In this document: positions 45,333-53,649 of the stretch, piece by piece
How the letters are laid out: the number at the start of each line of letters is the position of its first letter
Numbering within the stretch: the first letter of the stretch is position 1
From: Xanthomarina maritima
GTDB lineage: Bacteria; Bacteroidota; Bacteroidia; Flavobacteriales; Flavobacteriaceae
Length of the DNA stretch: 64,000 nucleotides
Assembly (NCBI RefSeq): GCF_008084905.1
Contig: NZ_VSFC01000023.1
Location: forward strand, 96,377 to 160,376
Direction of reading: 5' to 3'
Notes under the pieces: model-generated
Seen by the model: only the letters and a program-made list of their open reading frames with translations
Told to the model about the DNA's origin: nothing
Database searches by the model: none
Made by a program: the position numbers and the translations under genes

Positions 45333-46223
45333 TTATTTAAATTTTTCAGGCACTTTATTTCTATGTTTCCAGCGTTTGTGAGTCCACAGATAATATTCTG
45401 GAGCTTCGTAGATTTGTTCTTCTAATAGTTTTAAGAATATATCTGTAATTTCATAATCTTTATAATCTTTAGGAGATTTTGTAATTGTGCTAATGGTTGC
45501 TTCATAATAGCCACGTTTTAGTTTTTTTACTTTTAAAAAAACTACAGCCATATCAAGTCTTTTAGCTAACATTTCAGCGCCAGTATGAACAGGTACTTTA
45601 ATATTCATAAATTCCTGCCAGTGTAATGCTTTATTATTCTTAGGAGACTGATCTGATGCAAACCCATTTATAGTAAGTTCTCCTTCAACTTTGGCTTTAA
45701 TTAAAACAGGAATTGTTTCTTTAGTCGTTATTAAATAGCTGTTATATTTTGCTCTTATACGTTTTACTAAAGTATCAAAATATTTGTTAGCCAGACGTTT
45801 GTATATTGCATAACCTTTATGGTTTATATACTTTTGAAGAATGAAAATCCATTCCCAACTTGCATAATGGCCACACATGAGTACGATACTTTTATTATCT
45901 TTCTCTAAATCTAGAATCTGGTCAACATTTTTATAAACAAATCTCTTTTTTATTTCAGTTTCAGAAATAGTCATCGATTTAATAGATTCTACAACCATAT
46001 CACATAAATGGTGATAGAATTTTTTAGTAATGGTTTTGATCTCTTTTTCCGATTTATCTGGAAATACTAAGTTCAAATTCTCTTTAACAGTTCTTCTTCT
46101 ATAGCCTATTATGTAATATATTAATATATATATTCCATCAGAAAAAAAATAAAGTATCCTAAAAGGTAAGATGGAAATACCCCATAAAAATGGATAAATT
46201 AAAATGTAAGCAAGAAATTGCAT
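45333..46223 (-). CDS. LpxL/HtrB-like lysophospholipid (lipid A) acyltransferase
   Basis: 296 residues with an N-terminal membrane segment. The acyltransferase H-x4-E motif is seen as H-Y-A-S-W-E. Later blocks include A-S-D-Q-S-P and F-L-K-V-K-K-L-K-R-G-Y-Y-E. The family adds secondary acyl chains to lipid A at the inner membrane. The gene converges on glmM with only 7 bp between the stops. Confidence 0.88.
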   Translation of the reverse strand: MQFLAYILIYPFLWGISILPFRILYFFSDGIYILIYYIIGYRRRTVKENLNLVFPDKSEKEIKTITKKFYHHLCDMVVESIKSMTISETEIKKRFVYKNVDQILDLEKDNKSIVLMCGHYASWEWIFILQKYINHKGYAIYKRLANKYFDTLVKRIRAKYNSYLITTKETIPVLIKAKVEGELTINGFASDQSPKNNKALHWQEFMNIKVPVHTGAEMLAKRLDMAVVFLKVKKLKRGYYEATISTITKSPKDYKDYEITDIFLKLLEEQIYEAPEYYLWTHKRWKHRNKVPEKFK

Positions 46224-46286
46224 GAATTAATTTTAGATTTGCAGAAACAAATATATGGTATATTTAAAATATAACGTTTAGAATTT

Positions 46287-46937
46287 ATGGGCAATTTAAG
46301 TTTGGTGTTAATCATTATAATCGCTGCAAATGCAATTATTTCATTCAAAGGTTTTAATGATTTTAGTTTTTTTGAAAAATATAAATTTAATGTAGGAGCA
46401 ATATTAAGAGGAGAGCAATTTAGAATGTTTAGTTCTGGATTTTTGCATGTAGAAATGACGCATTTGTTCTTTAACATGTTTACACTTTATATTTTTGCAG
46501 ATATTGTTTTAAGCTACTTAGGTACTTTGTATTTTTTAATAGTTTACATTGGTAGTTTGTTGTTAGGCAGTTTGTTGTCTTTTTATTTTCATAAAAATGA
46601 ATACCATTACAGTGCAGTAGGAGCCAGTGGTGCAGTTATGGGAATTCTATATTCTGCTATTCTTTTAAGACCAGATATGAGCCTGTATTTGTTTTTTATA
46701 CCCATACCAATTCCAGCTTATATTTTTGGTATAGGTTATTTAATATATACAATTTATGGTATGAAAAACCAATTTGGTAATATTGGACATGATGCTCATT
46801 TTGGTGGAGCTATTGGTGGTTATGTTATTACTTTAATATTAGCATCCTGGTTGTTTAAAGAGCATTTGTTAATGATTATTTTATTAGCCATTCCAATTAT
46901 ATTGTTGTTTATTTTAAAAAAACTGGACAAAATATAA
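46287..46937 (+). CDS. Rhomboid intramembrane serine protease
   Basis: 216 residues with six predicted membrane helices. The catalytic Ser114 is in G-A-S-G-A and His171 in A-H-F-G-G-x-x-G-G. The loop with R-G-E-Q-F-R-M-F-S-S-G-F-L-H and the H-L-F-F-N-M segment are typical. It cleaves membrane-anchored substrates. It is divergent from the acyltransferase gene. Confidence 0.92.
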   Translation: MGNLSLVLIIIIAANAIISFKGFNDFSFFEKYKFNVGAILRGEQFRMFSSGFLHVEMTHLFFNMFTLYIFADIVLSYLGTLYFLIVYIGSLLLGSLLSFYFHKNEYHYSAVGASGAVMGILYSAILLRPDMSLYLFFIPIPIPAYIFGIGYLIYTIYGMKNQFGNIGHDAHFGGAIGGYVITLILASWLFKEHLLMIILLAIPIILLFILKKLDKI

Positions 46938-46942
46938 AATAC

Positions 46943-46973
46943 AAAAAAGCCTTTCAATTTGAAAGACTTTTTT
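46943..46973. terminator. Bidirectional terminator
   Basis: A stem AAAAAAGnCTTTC / GAAAGnCTTTTTT with a short AATTT-type loop, with A and T tracts on either side, between the convergent rhomboid and TlpA-like genes. Confidence 0.85.
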
Positions 46974-46991
46974 GTGGAGATTAATCTATTT

Positions 46992-48116
46992 TTAGTTTAA
47001 TAATTCTGCAATTTTAGATTCAAGAGCTTCACCTCTTAAGTTTTTTGCAACAATGGTTCCATTTCTGTCTAATATGAAAGTAGCAGGAATAGCTTGAATG
47101 TTATATGCTTTTGCAATTGGATCGTTAAAGAAGCTCAAATTAGAAACTTGATGCCATGTCAACTTATCTTTTTCAATAGCCTCTATCCATGCTGCTTTAG
47201 CATCTTTTTGTGCAGGTGTACCATCTAATGAAACACCAATTATTTCAAGACCTTTATCGTGGTATTTCTCATAGACTTTTACCACATTTGGGTTTTCTTT
47301 TCTACATGGTCCACACCAAGCAGCCCAAAAATCTATAATTGTTACTTTTCCTTTAATATCGTTTAAAGAAATAGATTTTCCTTCTGGATTAGGAGCAGAA
47401 AAGTTTGGAGCTATATTACCGACATCTGTTGAAGAAACAGCAAGTAACTCTTTAATGTTTTTTCCAAAATTACTTGTAAGAACTTGTTCAGTAAAGGTGT
47501 TATAAATATCTTCAGTCTCTTTAGCAGTTATTTGTTTAGATCGAAGCATGTTTTCAAGAATAGCAGCACTTATTATTAAGTTGGTGTTTGATTTTATTAG
47601 ATCGATGTGTTTCTTATTTGATGCTTCCATCATTTTATCAAATTCTAATCTAATCTCTTTCATTCTTAACGAGTCATTAGATTCTTTTGCAACTCTAAAT
47701 TGTTGGCCAAATTGAGCATTTTTGGTTCTTAATACTTCAGAATCATCAAAATAGCTTCTCAATATATCGTTTTCTTTACTTCCTTTAATGTTAGATTTTA
47801 ACAAACTGTCTTTATAAAAAGTAATAGTCATTTTTTTATTTTCAACAACAATAGGCATATTACCACTAATGCCATCAATATTTATGTAATAGATATCTGG
47901 ATTTTCAACCTGACCTTTTAAAGTTACTTTTCCTTTTAAGATAGTCGCTGAATCTATTAAAACCTCTTGGTTTTCTTCAAGCTTCATTATTTTAATTTTT
48001 CTATTATCAATAGAACTATCAATAGCACCATTAATAATATACCCATTTATAGACTCTTCTTCTTTACAAGAAACAATTGTTAAAGCGATAAATAATACAG
48101 TAAAAATTCTTAACAT
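46992..48116 (-). CDS. TlpA-like thiol-disulfide oxidoreductase lipoprotein
   Basis: 374 residues. Lipobox T-I-V-S-C gives lipidated Cys17. Residues about 22-125 are a DUF4369-type domain. After a helical linker, the thioredoxin fold (about 230-374) carries the redox motif W-C268-G-P-C271 and the cis-Pro loop A-I-P-A-T-F. It is an extracytoplasmic thiol-disulfide reductase of the type common in Bacteroidetes. Confidence 0.9.
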   Translation of the reverse strand: MLRIFTVLFIALTIVSCKEEESINGYIINGAIDSSIDNRKIKIMKLEENQEVLIDSATILKGKVTLKGQVENPDIYYINIDGISGNMPIVVENKKMTITFYKDSLLKSNIKGSKENDILRSYFDDSEVLRTKNAQFGQQFRVAKESNDSLRMKEIRLEFDKMMEASNKKHIDLIKSNTNLIISAAILENMLRSKQITAKETEDIYNTFTEQVLTSNFGKNIKELLAVSSTDVGNIAPNFSAPNPEGKSISLNDIKGKVTIIDFWAAWCGPCRKENPNVVKVYEKYHDKGLEIIGVSLDGTPAQKDAKAAWIEAIEKDKLTWHQVSNLSFFNDPIAKAYNIQAIPATFILDRNGTIVAKNLRGEALESKIAELLN

Positions 48117-48143
48117 AGTTAATTAGATTTCTAAATTTTTGTG

Positions 48144-48173
48144 CAAATATAATAGTTATAAAAAATTATAACT
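48144..48173 (-). promoter_or_regulatory. Promoter -7 element with adjacent palindrome
   Basis: On the minus strand TATATTTG (48144-48151) matches the -7 consensus for the TlpA-like gene. Immediately upstream lies the perfect palindrome AGTTATAA-4-TTATAACT (48154-48173), inside the space between -7 and -33. This is a plausible repressor site. Confidence 0.4.
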
Positions 48174-48233
48174 GTTAAGATTAGCTTAATTATCTAAACC
48201 TATTTTGTGCTTTCATTTTACTATTTTTGTAGC

Positions 48234-49622
48234 ATGAATCAAACAGACACAATTATAGCATTAGCAACACCTTCTGGAGCAGGAGCCATTGCTGTTATTC
48301 GTTTATCAGGGAAAGATGCTATAGCCATCTCGTCAAAATTATTTAAATCAATACATAATAAAGAATTAAAAGAACAAGATACACACAGTATTCATCTTGG
48401 TCATATAATAGATGGAAACAGAACTATAGATGAGGTTTTGGTGTCATTATTTAAAAACCCACAATCTTATACTGGAGAAGATGTTGTTGAAATTAGTTGT
48501 CATGGTTCAGTGTATATTCAGCAAGAAATTTTACAATTGTTTTTAAGGAATGGATGCCGAATGGCTCAAGCAGGTGAGTTTACTCTAAGGGCTTTTTTAA
48601 GTGGTAAGTTAGATTTAAGTCAGGCTGAAGCTGTTGCCGATTTAATTTCTAGCGATAATGAAGCATCACACCAAATAGCCATGCAACAGATGCGAGGCGG
48701 TTTTTCAAGTGAAATAGCTAAACTTCGAGAAGAACTTTTAAACTTTGCTTCATTAATTGAATTAGAATTAGACTTTGCTGAAGAAGATGTTGAATTTGCT
48801 GATAGATCTCAATTTAAAGAATTGGTAGTACGTATTACTTTTGTTTTAAAACGATTGGTAGATTCTTTTGCTGTAGGAAATGTTATAAAAAATGGAATTC
48901 CAGTAGCAATTGTTGGAGAGCCAAATGTAGGTAAATCGACTTTATTAAATGCTTTGTTAAATGAAGAGAGAGCTATTGTTTCAGAAATTGCTGGAACTAC
49001 CAGAGACACTATAGAAGACGAAATTTCTATTGGAGGCATTGGATTTCGATTTATAGATACGGCAGGTATCAGAGATACAGAAGATGTGGTTGAAAGTATT
49101 GGTATTAAAAAAACCTTCGAGAAAATAGAACAAGCACAAGTAGTTATTTACTTGTTTGATTCTGAAAAGTTTAAAGCTCAAAGTTCCAAGTTTAAAGTAG
49201 AATTAGAAAAAATTAAAAATAAATATCCTTTAAAACCTCTTCTAGTCATTGCTAATAAAATTGACAAAGTTGATGATATTCAGATAGCTAAAATGCAGAC
49301 TGAAATTCCTGAAATACAGTTATTATCTGCTAAAACTGGATATGGAGTTGAAAAACTTACAAATACTCTTTTATATTTAATAAGCACTGGCGCATTAAGA
49401 AATAATGAAACAATTATTACAAATACCAGACATTATGATGCGCTTATAAAAGCTTTGGAAGAAATCCAGAAAGTAAAGTATGGGCTCGATACAGGAATAT
49501 CTGGTGATTTATTAGCAATTGATATTCGAGAAGCTCTTTACCAGTTTGGGTTAATTACTGGAAGTGTTACAAACGATGAGCTTTTAGGAAATATTTTTGC
49601 TAATTTTTGTATCGGAAAGTAA
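48234..49622 (+). CDS. mnmE: tRNA modification GTPase MnmE
   Basis: 462 residues from the ATG at 48234; a frame start 27 bases earlier is rejected because M-N-Q-T-D-T-I-I-A-L-A-T-P fits the family. With MnmG it builds the 5-carboxymethylaminomethyl group on wobble uridines. The N-terminal folate-binding domain, the G1 motif G-E-P-N-V-G-K-S-T (228-236), N-K-I-D and the C-terminal F-C-I-G-K are all present. The 3' end is the apparent island attachment site, and the integration has kept the reading frame and stop. Confidence 0.97.
   Translation: MNQTDTIIALATPSGAGAIAVIRLSGKDAIAISSKLFKSIHNKELKEQDTHSIHLGHIIDGNRTIDEVLVSLFKNPQSYTGEDVVEISCHGSVYIQQEILQLFLRNGCRMAQAGEFTLRAFLSGKLDLSQAEAVADLISSDNEASHQIAMQQMRGGFSSEIAKLREELLNFASLIELELDFAEEDVEFADRSQFKELVVRITFVLKRLVDSFAVGNVIKNGIPVAIVGEPNVGKSTLLNALLNEERAIVSEIAGTTRDTIEDEISIGGIGFRFIDTAGIRDTEDVVESIGIKKTFEKIEQAQVVIYLFDSEKFKAQSSKFKVELEKIKNKYPLKPLLVIANKIDKVDDIQIAKMQTEIPEIQLLSAKTGYGVEKLTNTLLYLISTGALRNNETIITNTRHYDALIKALEEIQKVKYGLDTGISGDLLAIDIREALYQFGLITGSVTNDELLGNIFANFCIGK
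49605..49622 (+). mobile_element. Probable left attachment site (attL) of a genomic island
   Basis: TTTTGTATCGGAAAGTAA, the last 18 bases of mnmE, occupies the same position as the site used by Salmonella genomic island 1 and relatives (the last 18 bp of mnmE/trmE). From memory of that site, most positions match. Island genes start right after it. No second copy is seen before the window end, so attR must be downstream. Confidence 0.6.
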
Positions 49623-49690
49623 TTACACTTCTTTTGATTAGTTAAATCCTTGTTTTATTGGTGTTTATGCGTATTTAACTATTCTTATTT

Positions 49691-49788
49691 GTTGCTAATT
49701 TGCCCTTTTTTACGTATATTTCGTTTCTAATTTGTTGTTATAGAAACAAATTTTGTTGCTAACAACAAGTTTGCTGTTACAGAAACAA
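49691..49788 (+). promoter_or_regulatory. Repeat-rich att region upstream of the integrase (candidate arm-type sites)
   Basis: GTTATAGAAACAA (49737-49749) and GTTACAGAAACAA (49776-49788) are direct repeats 39 bp apart with one mismatch. GTTTCTA/TAGAAAC (49723-49729, 49741-49747) is inverted. GTTGCTAA occurs at 49691 and 49755. Such repeats between an attachment site and a tyrosine integrase gene often bind the integrase or excisionase. Confidence 0.45.
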
Positions 49789-49807
49789 CTGCAAATTTTT
49801 TTGAGAT

Positions 49808-50902
49808 ATGAAGGTTACACTAAGAAAACGCAATCAAGGTGGTAAGACCAGTTTATACTTGGATTACTACCACAAAGGCAAACGTAAAACAGAGTATTTA
49901 AAACTCTATTTAGACCCTAATGCCAAAACCAAGGACGAAAAGGAAGTCAATAAAAAAACACTTCAATTAGCTGAGACAATTAGAGCACAGCGACAAATCG
50001 AAATCCAAAACGGTGTTTATGGCTTCCGTGACAATGAGAAATTAAAAGCCAGTTTTACCAACTACGTTCAGCTTCTTACCGATAAGCGAAAAGACAGCTC
50101 AGGTAATTACGGAAATTGGGATAGTATGCTAAAGCATTTACAATCCTATATTCCTATGGACATCACTTTTGCGGAAGTTGATAGAAAGTTTGTCCAAGGC
50201 TTTAAAGAATATCTTGATAAGGATGCCAAAACAAAGAGTAACCAGAACTTATCTCAAAATTCAAAGTACTCCTATTTCAACAAATTAAGAGCTGCATTAA
50301 AACAAGCGGTTAAAGATGGTATCATTCCAACCAATCCTTCTGAAGGTGTAGAAGCATTCAAACAAGGAGAACCTCAGCGAGAGTTTTTAACGCTTGAAGA
50401 ATTACAAGCTGCGGTACAATCGGAATGTGAAATTCCACTAATGAAAACAGCATTCATATTTTCTTGTCTTACCGGATTGCGTTGGTCAGATGTAAATAAG
50501 TTGCTTTGGTCAGAAGTTCAACATTCAAATGAAATGGGTTACTACATCCGTTTCAGACAAAAGAAAACCAAAGGAGCGGAAACCCTTCCTATTTCAGAAC
50601 AAGCCTTCGGCTTGCTCGGTGTACGTCAGGATAAGGACGAAAGAGTATTTAAAGGATTGCGTTATTCAGCTTGGCACAACTTAAAGTTGCAGCAATGGAT
50701 GATGCGAGCAGGAATATCTAAAACCATAACCTTTCATTGTGCAAGACACACCTACGCTACACTACAGCTTTCCGCAGGAACAGACATCTATACGGTTTCA
50801 AAATTACTCGGTCATAGAGAATTAAAAACCACTCAGATTTATGCTAAGGTAATCGACCAACAAAAGAAAGAAGCCGCTAACAGAATTAAACTGGATTTAT
50901 GA
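49808..50902 (+). CDS. Tyrosine site-specific integrase
   Basis: 364 residues. An N-terminal arm-binding domain (about 1-70), a SAM-like core-binding domain (80-185) and the catalytic domain (190-364) are seen. The active-site set is complete: Arg225 (T-G-L-R), Lys252/253 (R-Q-K-K-T-K), His310 and Arg313 (H-C-A-R-H), His336 (L-G-H) and nucleophile Tyr345. It should integrate the island at mnmE. The stop overlaps the next start (ATGA), so the next gene is translated with it. Confidence 0.95.
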   Translation: MKVTLRKRNQGGKTSLYLDYYHKGKRKTEYLKLYLDPNAKTKDEKEVNKKTLQLAETIRAQRQIEIQNGVYGFRDNEKLKASFTNYVQLLTDKRKDSSGNYGNWDSMLKHLQSYIPMDITFAEVDRKFVQGFKEYLDKDAKTKSNQNLSQNSKYSYFNKLRAALKQAVKDGIIPTNPSEGVEAFKQGEPQREFLTLEELQAAVQSECEIPLMKTAFIFSCLTGLRWSDVNKLLWSEVQHSNEMGYYIRFRQKKTKGAETLPISEQAFGLLGVRQDKDERVFKGLRYSAWHNLKLQQWMMRAGISKTITFHCARHTYATLQLSAGTDIYTVSKLLGHRELKTTQIYAKVIDQQKKEAANRIKLDL

Positions 50903-51915
50903 GTAAGCAAAACAACACCTTAGATAAAATCCTTGATTATGAGTTAAGACCTTGGCTTGCTCAAAATAGTATGGATGATGTATTTGCTTCAAAATTCAGA
51001 AGTTTAAAGGAGTACACACCTCAACAGCCCTTACAGTTTGAAATTGAATTTTTCAGACCATTTGACAATAAAACCAAGTACTATTCAAGGCTTATTCTGA
51101 ATACCGTTAAATCTGATTTCGATAGTCTTTATAACAAGATTGATGAAGATAGAAACGAGAACCTAATTCGCTACTATCTTAATGATACTCTAAACAAACG
51201 ATTAAAAACACGCTTGAAAGACCTTGGAGAACTTTTAAAGAAAAAGGATTATGCACTTGTGTACATAAATCCAAAAAATACCTCGCATCAGTTAGACCAT
51301 GTACATAAAGCAAACACCTATATTATGCAGTTGCTCAAACTTGGTTATATGCAGCTGTATTTAGAAATTCAGGAAGCTTTTAAAGATTGGGTTGATGATG
51401 TGTTTATTGTGGAGGACTTCTACACCCAATTATTAAATGAACCTATTCCCGAACAACTTCACATCAAGAAACTACAAGTTATAGAGGTAGCTCCTGAACC
51501 AGTAAGGAAGCCTACACCAAAAACAACGGACAAACCTATTCCGTTCAATTCTTTCACTTACAAACAATACAACACCAGTCCTGATAAACTTGGTGATTTA
51601 TGGGATAGCTTAAAGCTCAACAATTTCATAAGTGCTGATACACCTTTAGCGACTTTTAAAAAGGTATTCTCAGGTTCTGAAATCAATACACCAGTTATTT
51701 GGACTGGATTACCAAGTGATTTGTATTACTTCGTAAAACGCATTCACAAAGATTTACAACTGGTTGAAGATTTAAAGCAAAAGCAATGGCAAGTAACTTG
51801 CAATTGTTTTGTTGATGAAAACGGAGAACCGTTCGACCGTTCAAAATTCAGGTCATTAAAACGTCCAAATCTTACTGGAGATAAAATCGATAATGCCGTA
51901 AACCTATTAAAATAG
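50899..51915 (+). CDS. Island protein of unknown function, coupled to the integrase
   Basis: 338 residues with no signal or membrane segment. The N-terminal half is helical and charged. A Pro/Thr/Lys-rich linker (about 195-215) leads to a C-terminal domain of about 120 residues with L-W-D-S-L-K, P-L-A-T-F-K-K-V-F-S-G and L-Y-Y-F-V-K-R-I. Similar C-terminal segments occur in other Bacteroidetes mobile-element proteins, as far as I recall. It may be an accessory to integration because it overlaps the integrase gene, but no activity is proposed. A terminator follows. Confidence 0.65.
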   Translation: MSKQNNTLDKILDYELRPWLAQNSMDDVFASKFRSLKEYTPQQPLQFEIEFFRPFDNKTKYYSRLILNTVKSDFDSLYNKIDEDRNENLIRYYLNDTLNKRLKTRLKDLGELLKKKDYALVYINPKNTSHQLDHVHKANTYIMQLLKLGYMQLYLEIQEAFKDWVDDVFIVEDFYTQLLNEPIPEQLHIKKLQVIEVAPEPVRKPTPKTTDKPIPFNSFTYKQYNTSPDKLGDLWDSLKLNNFISADTPLATFKKVFSGSEINTPVIWTGLPSDLYYFVKRIHKDLQLVEDLKQKQWQVTCNCFVDENGEPFDRSKFRSLKRPNLTGDKIDNAVNLLK

Positions 51916-51962
51916 GTTACTCTGCACTTTACACTTCCTATTCTTTTTCAGTTTTTATTTAG

Positions 51963-51990
51963 CCCTTATTCTAATCCGATAAGGGTTTTT
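51963..51990 (+). terminator. Rho-independent terminator after the integrase operon
   Basis: CCCTTAT (51963-51969) pairs with ATAAGGG (51979-51985) and TTTTT follows. It ends the integrase transcript. Confidence 0.75.
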
Positions 51991-52003
51991 GCTTTTGTTT
52001 TCC

Positions 52004-52031
52004 CACTCTGCACTCTGCACTCTACACTGCA
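52004..52031 (+). repeat. 7-bp tandem repeats upstream of the excisionase-like genes
   Basis: CACTCTG, CACTCTG, CACTCTA and CACTGCA follow each other without gaps. The position before HTH and primase genes recalls iteron-like or regulator-binding arrays. Confidence 0.45.
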
Positions 52032-52146
52032 CCTTGTTTCTGCACCCCATAACAGCCTTAAAGTCAATCTACTTTAGCACTGTATTCGGACATCGAATAT
52101 GACTTTAGGCCTGAAGTCTTTTACAAATTTTCAAACCCATAATAAG

Positions 52147-52446
52147 ATGGAAGAGATTTTAAAAAGACTTGAAATTATCGAGAAACACGTATTAGACCAA
52201 AATCTAATACTAAAGAATGTACTCAACTTCAATGAAGCTTGTCAGTACTTGGAATTATCACAATCTCACTTGTATAAACTCACAAGTGCGGGAAGCATTC
52301 CACATTACAAACCCAACGGTAAGAAACTCTATTTCAACCGTGAGGAATTAGACCAATGGCTATTGCGTAACCGCAATGCCACTACTGATGAAATCGAACA
52401 GAGAGCAGCTGATTATCTAATCAAAAAAGGGAGGGTAAAGCTATGA
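52147..52446 (+). CDS. Excisionase-type helix-turn-helix protein
   Basis: 99 residues from the ATG at 52147. An earlier start at 52099 adds 16 residues without family support. After an N-terminal coiled segment, residues about 35-85 form a MerR-like winged helix (HTH_17): L-N-F-N-E-A-C-Q-Y-L-E-L-S-Q-S-H-L-Y-K-L, then I-P-H-Y-K-P-N-G-K-K-L-Y-F. Such proteins act as excisionases or regulators in Bacteroidetes mobile elements. The stop overlaps the next gene (ATGA). Confidence 0.85.
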   Translation: MEEILKRLEIIEKHVLDQNLILKNVLNFNEACQYLELSQSHLYKLTSAGSIPHYKPNGKKLYFNREELDQWLLRNRNATTDEIEQRAADYLIKKGRVKL

Positions 52447-52739
52447 CTGAAATAATCGATTTACTGGTGGCACTCTCTCAGGAAGTTAGAGACCTAAGAA
52501 CACGTATTGAATTGCTTAATGCAATAAAGGTTGAATACCTTAAAAATGCATGGGTAGACAATCAGGATGTTATGCAGATGCTACACATTAGTCCACGCAC
52601 TTTGCAAACATTCAGAACCAACGGCACAATTCCTTACAGTAAAATAAGCGGAAAGTTTTACTACAAGGTATCCGATATTGAGGAGCTTTTACAGGCTAAC
52701 TATTACAATCCAAACTTCAAGTGTGATGGACGTAAATAG
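52443..52739 (+). CDS. Second excisionase-type helix-turn-helix protein
   Basis: 98 residues with the same HTH_17 winged-helix layout: W-V-D-N-Q-D-V-M-Q-M-L-H-I-S-P-R-T-L-Q, then I-P-Y-S-K-I-S-G-K-F-Y-Y-K. It is a diverged paralogue of the preceding protein. Paired HTH_17 genes before primase genes are standard in Bacteroidetes integrative elements. It overlaps the next coding region by 14 bases. Confidence 0.85.
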   Translation: MTEIIDLLVALSQEVRDLRTRIELLNAIKVEYLKNAWVDNQDVMQMLHISPRTLQTFRTNGTIPYSKISGKFYYKVSDIEELLQANYYNPNFKCDGRK

Positions 52740-53646
52740 AAAAGCCATATTAAGCAAAACACATTATGGCCTAAATATTTATGCCTATGTGTTAAGACAG
52801 TACTATCCGGGCGAAACAGTTCTTTCCCTTTCGGGAAGGGACTGCAAACCCACTAAAAACCCATTTAATGCAGGCAAGCCTACATTATGGGTTAAGGTAG
52901 TAGATAATTGTGCGGTGCATACCGATAGCGAAGAAGCTATTGCAGACGGCAATGTATTTGATTTTGCAGCACTACATTTTAAGCTTTCTGGTCAGGAATT
53001 ACTGGATAAGCTAAATGAAGAATTGCATTTGCGTATTGGTCAGAAAAACGGTTTTTATAATCAGGAGGAAGTAATATTTACAGAACCTGAACCCGAAATT
53101 ATAAAACCAAAACCACCAGTATTCAGCTATTACAAAAAGCCTGTTACCAATGTAGTACCTACAAAAGAGATAACCTTGATAGAGGTTTACAACCTCATTC
53201 AAGGCAATGAATTTGCTACGTGTACAAGTACACTACGCAACATTCAAGATGTTAAAGAAGCCCGAAAATACAAAGCGTTTAATTTCGATTATGTCACCTT
53301 CTCAGGTGCATTTTCCAAGCGAAATGATAAACACCTAAAAAAGCATTCAGGACTTCTAACGATTGACTTTGACCACATCAGTAATATTTCCACATTAAAG
53401 GAAGAACTTCTCAAAGACGAATACTTTGAAACTGAGCTTCTTTTTACATCCCCTTCGGGTGATGGGTTAAAATGGGTTATTCCTATTGAATTAACCAAAG
53501 TCAAACATCAAGATTATTTCAAGGCGGTTGCCAATTACATCCAACACACATACAACTTGGAAGTAGATGGTTCGGGTAAAGACATTTCAAGAGCCTGTTT
53601 TTTACCTCACGACCCCAATGTATTTATCAATCCAAAATATTTATAG
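52726..53646 (+). CDS. VirE N-terminal / BT4734-like domain protein
   Basis: 306 residues from the ATG at 52726. The frame's upstream extension overlaps the previous gene and lacks family support. Residues about 1-90 resemble a toprim-associated N-terminal domain (F-D-F-A-A-L-H-F-K-L-S-G). The segment from about 180 has F-S-G-A-F-S-K-R-N, H-S-G-L-L-T-I-D-F-D-H-I and F-T-S-P-S-G-D-G-L-K-W-V-I-P, typical of the BT4734/VirE-N family. These proteins are part of mobile-element replication modules with the DUF3987 gene that follows. Confidence 0.85.
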   Translation: MDVNRKAILSKTHYGLNIYAYVLRQYYPGETVLSLSGRDCKPTKNPFNAGKPTLWVKVVDNCAVHTDSEEAIADGNVFDFAALHFKLSGQELLDKLNEELHLRIGQKNGFYNQEEVIFTEPEPEIIKPKPPVFSYYKKPVTNVVPTKEITLIEVYNLIQGNEFATCTSTLRNIQDVKEARKYKAFNFDYVTFSGAFSKRNDKHLKKHSGLLTIDFDHISNISTLKEELLKDEYFETELLFTSPSGDGLKWVIPIELTKVKHQDYFKAVANYIQHTYNLEVDGSGKDISRACFLPHDPNVFINPKYL

Positions 53647-53649
53647 ATA

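Noticed and set aside
49623..49807. tRNA gene as the island's attachment target
   Set aside because: No cloverleaf or CCA end is visible; the integrase lies directly behind the mnmE 3' end.
52004..52031. CRISPR-like interpretation of the CACTCTG repeats
   Set aside because: Units are only 7 bp and have no spacers.
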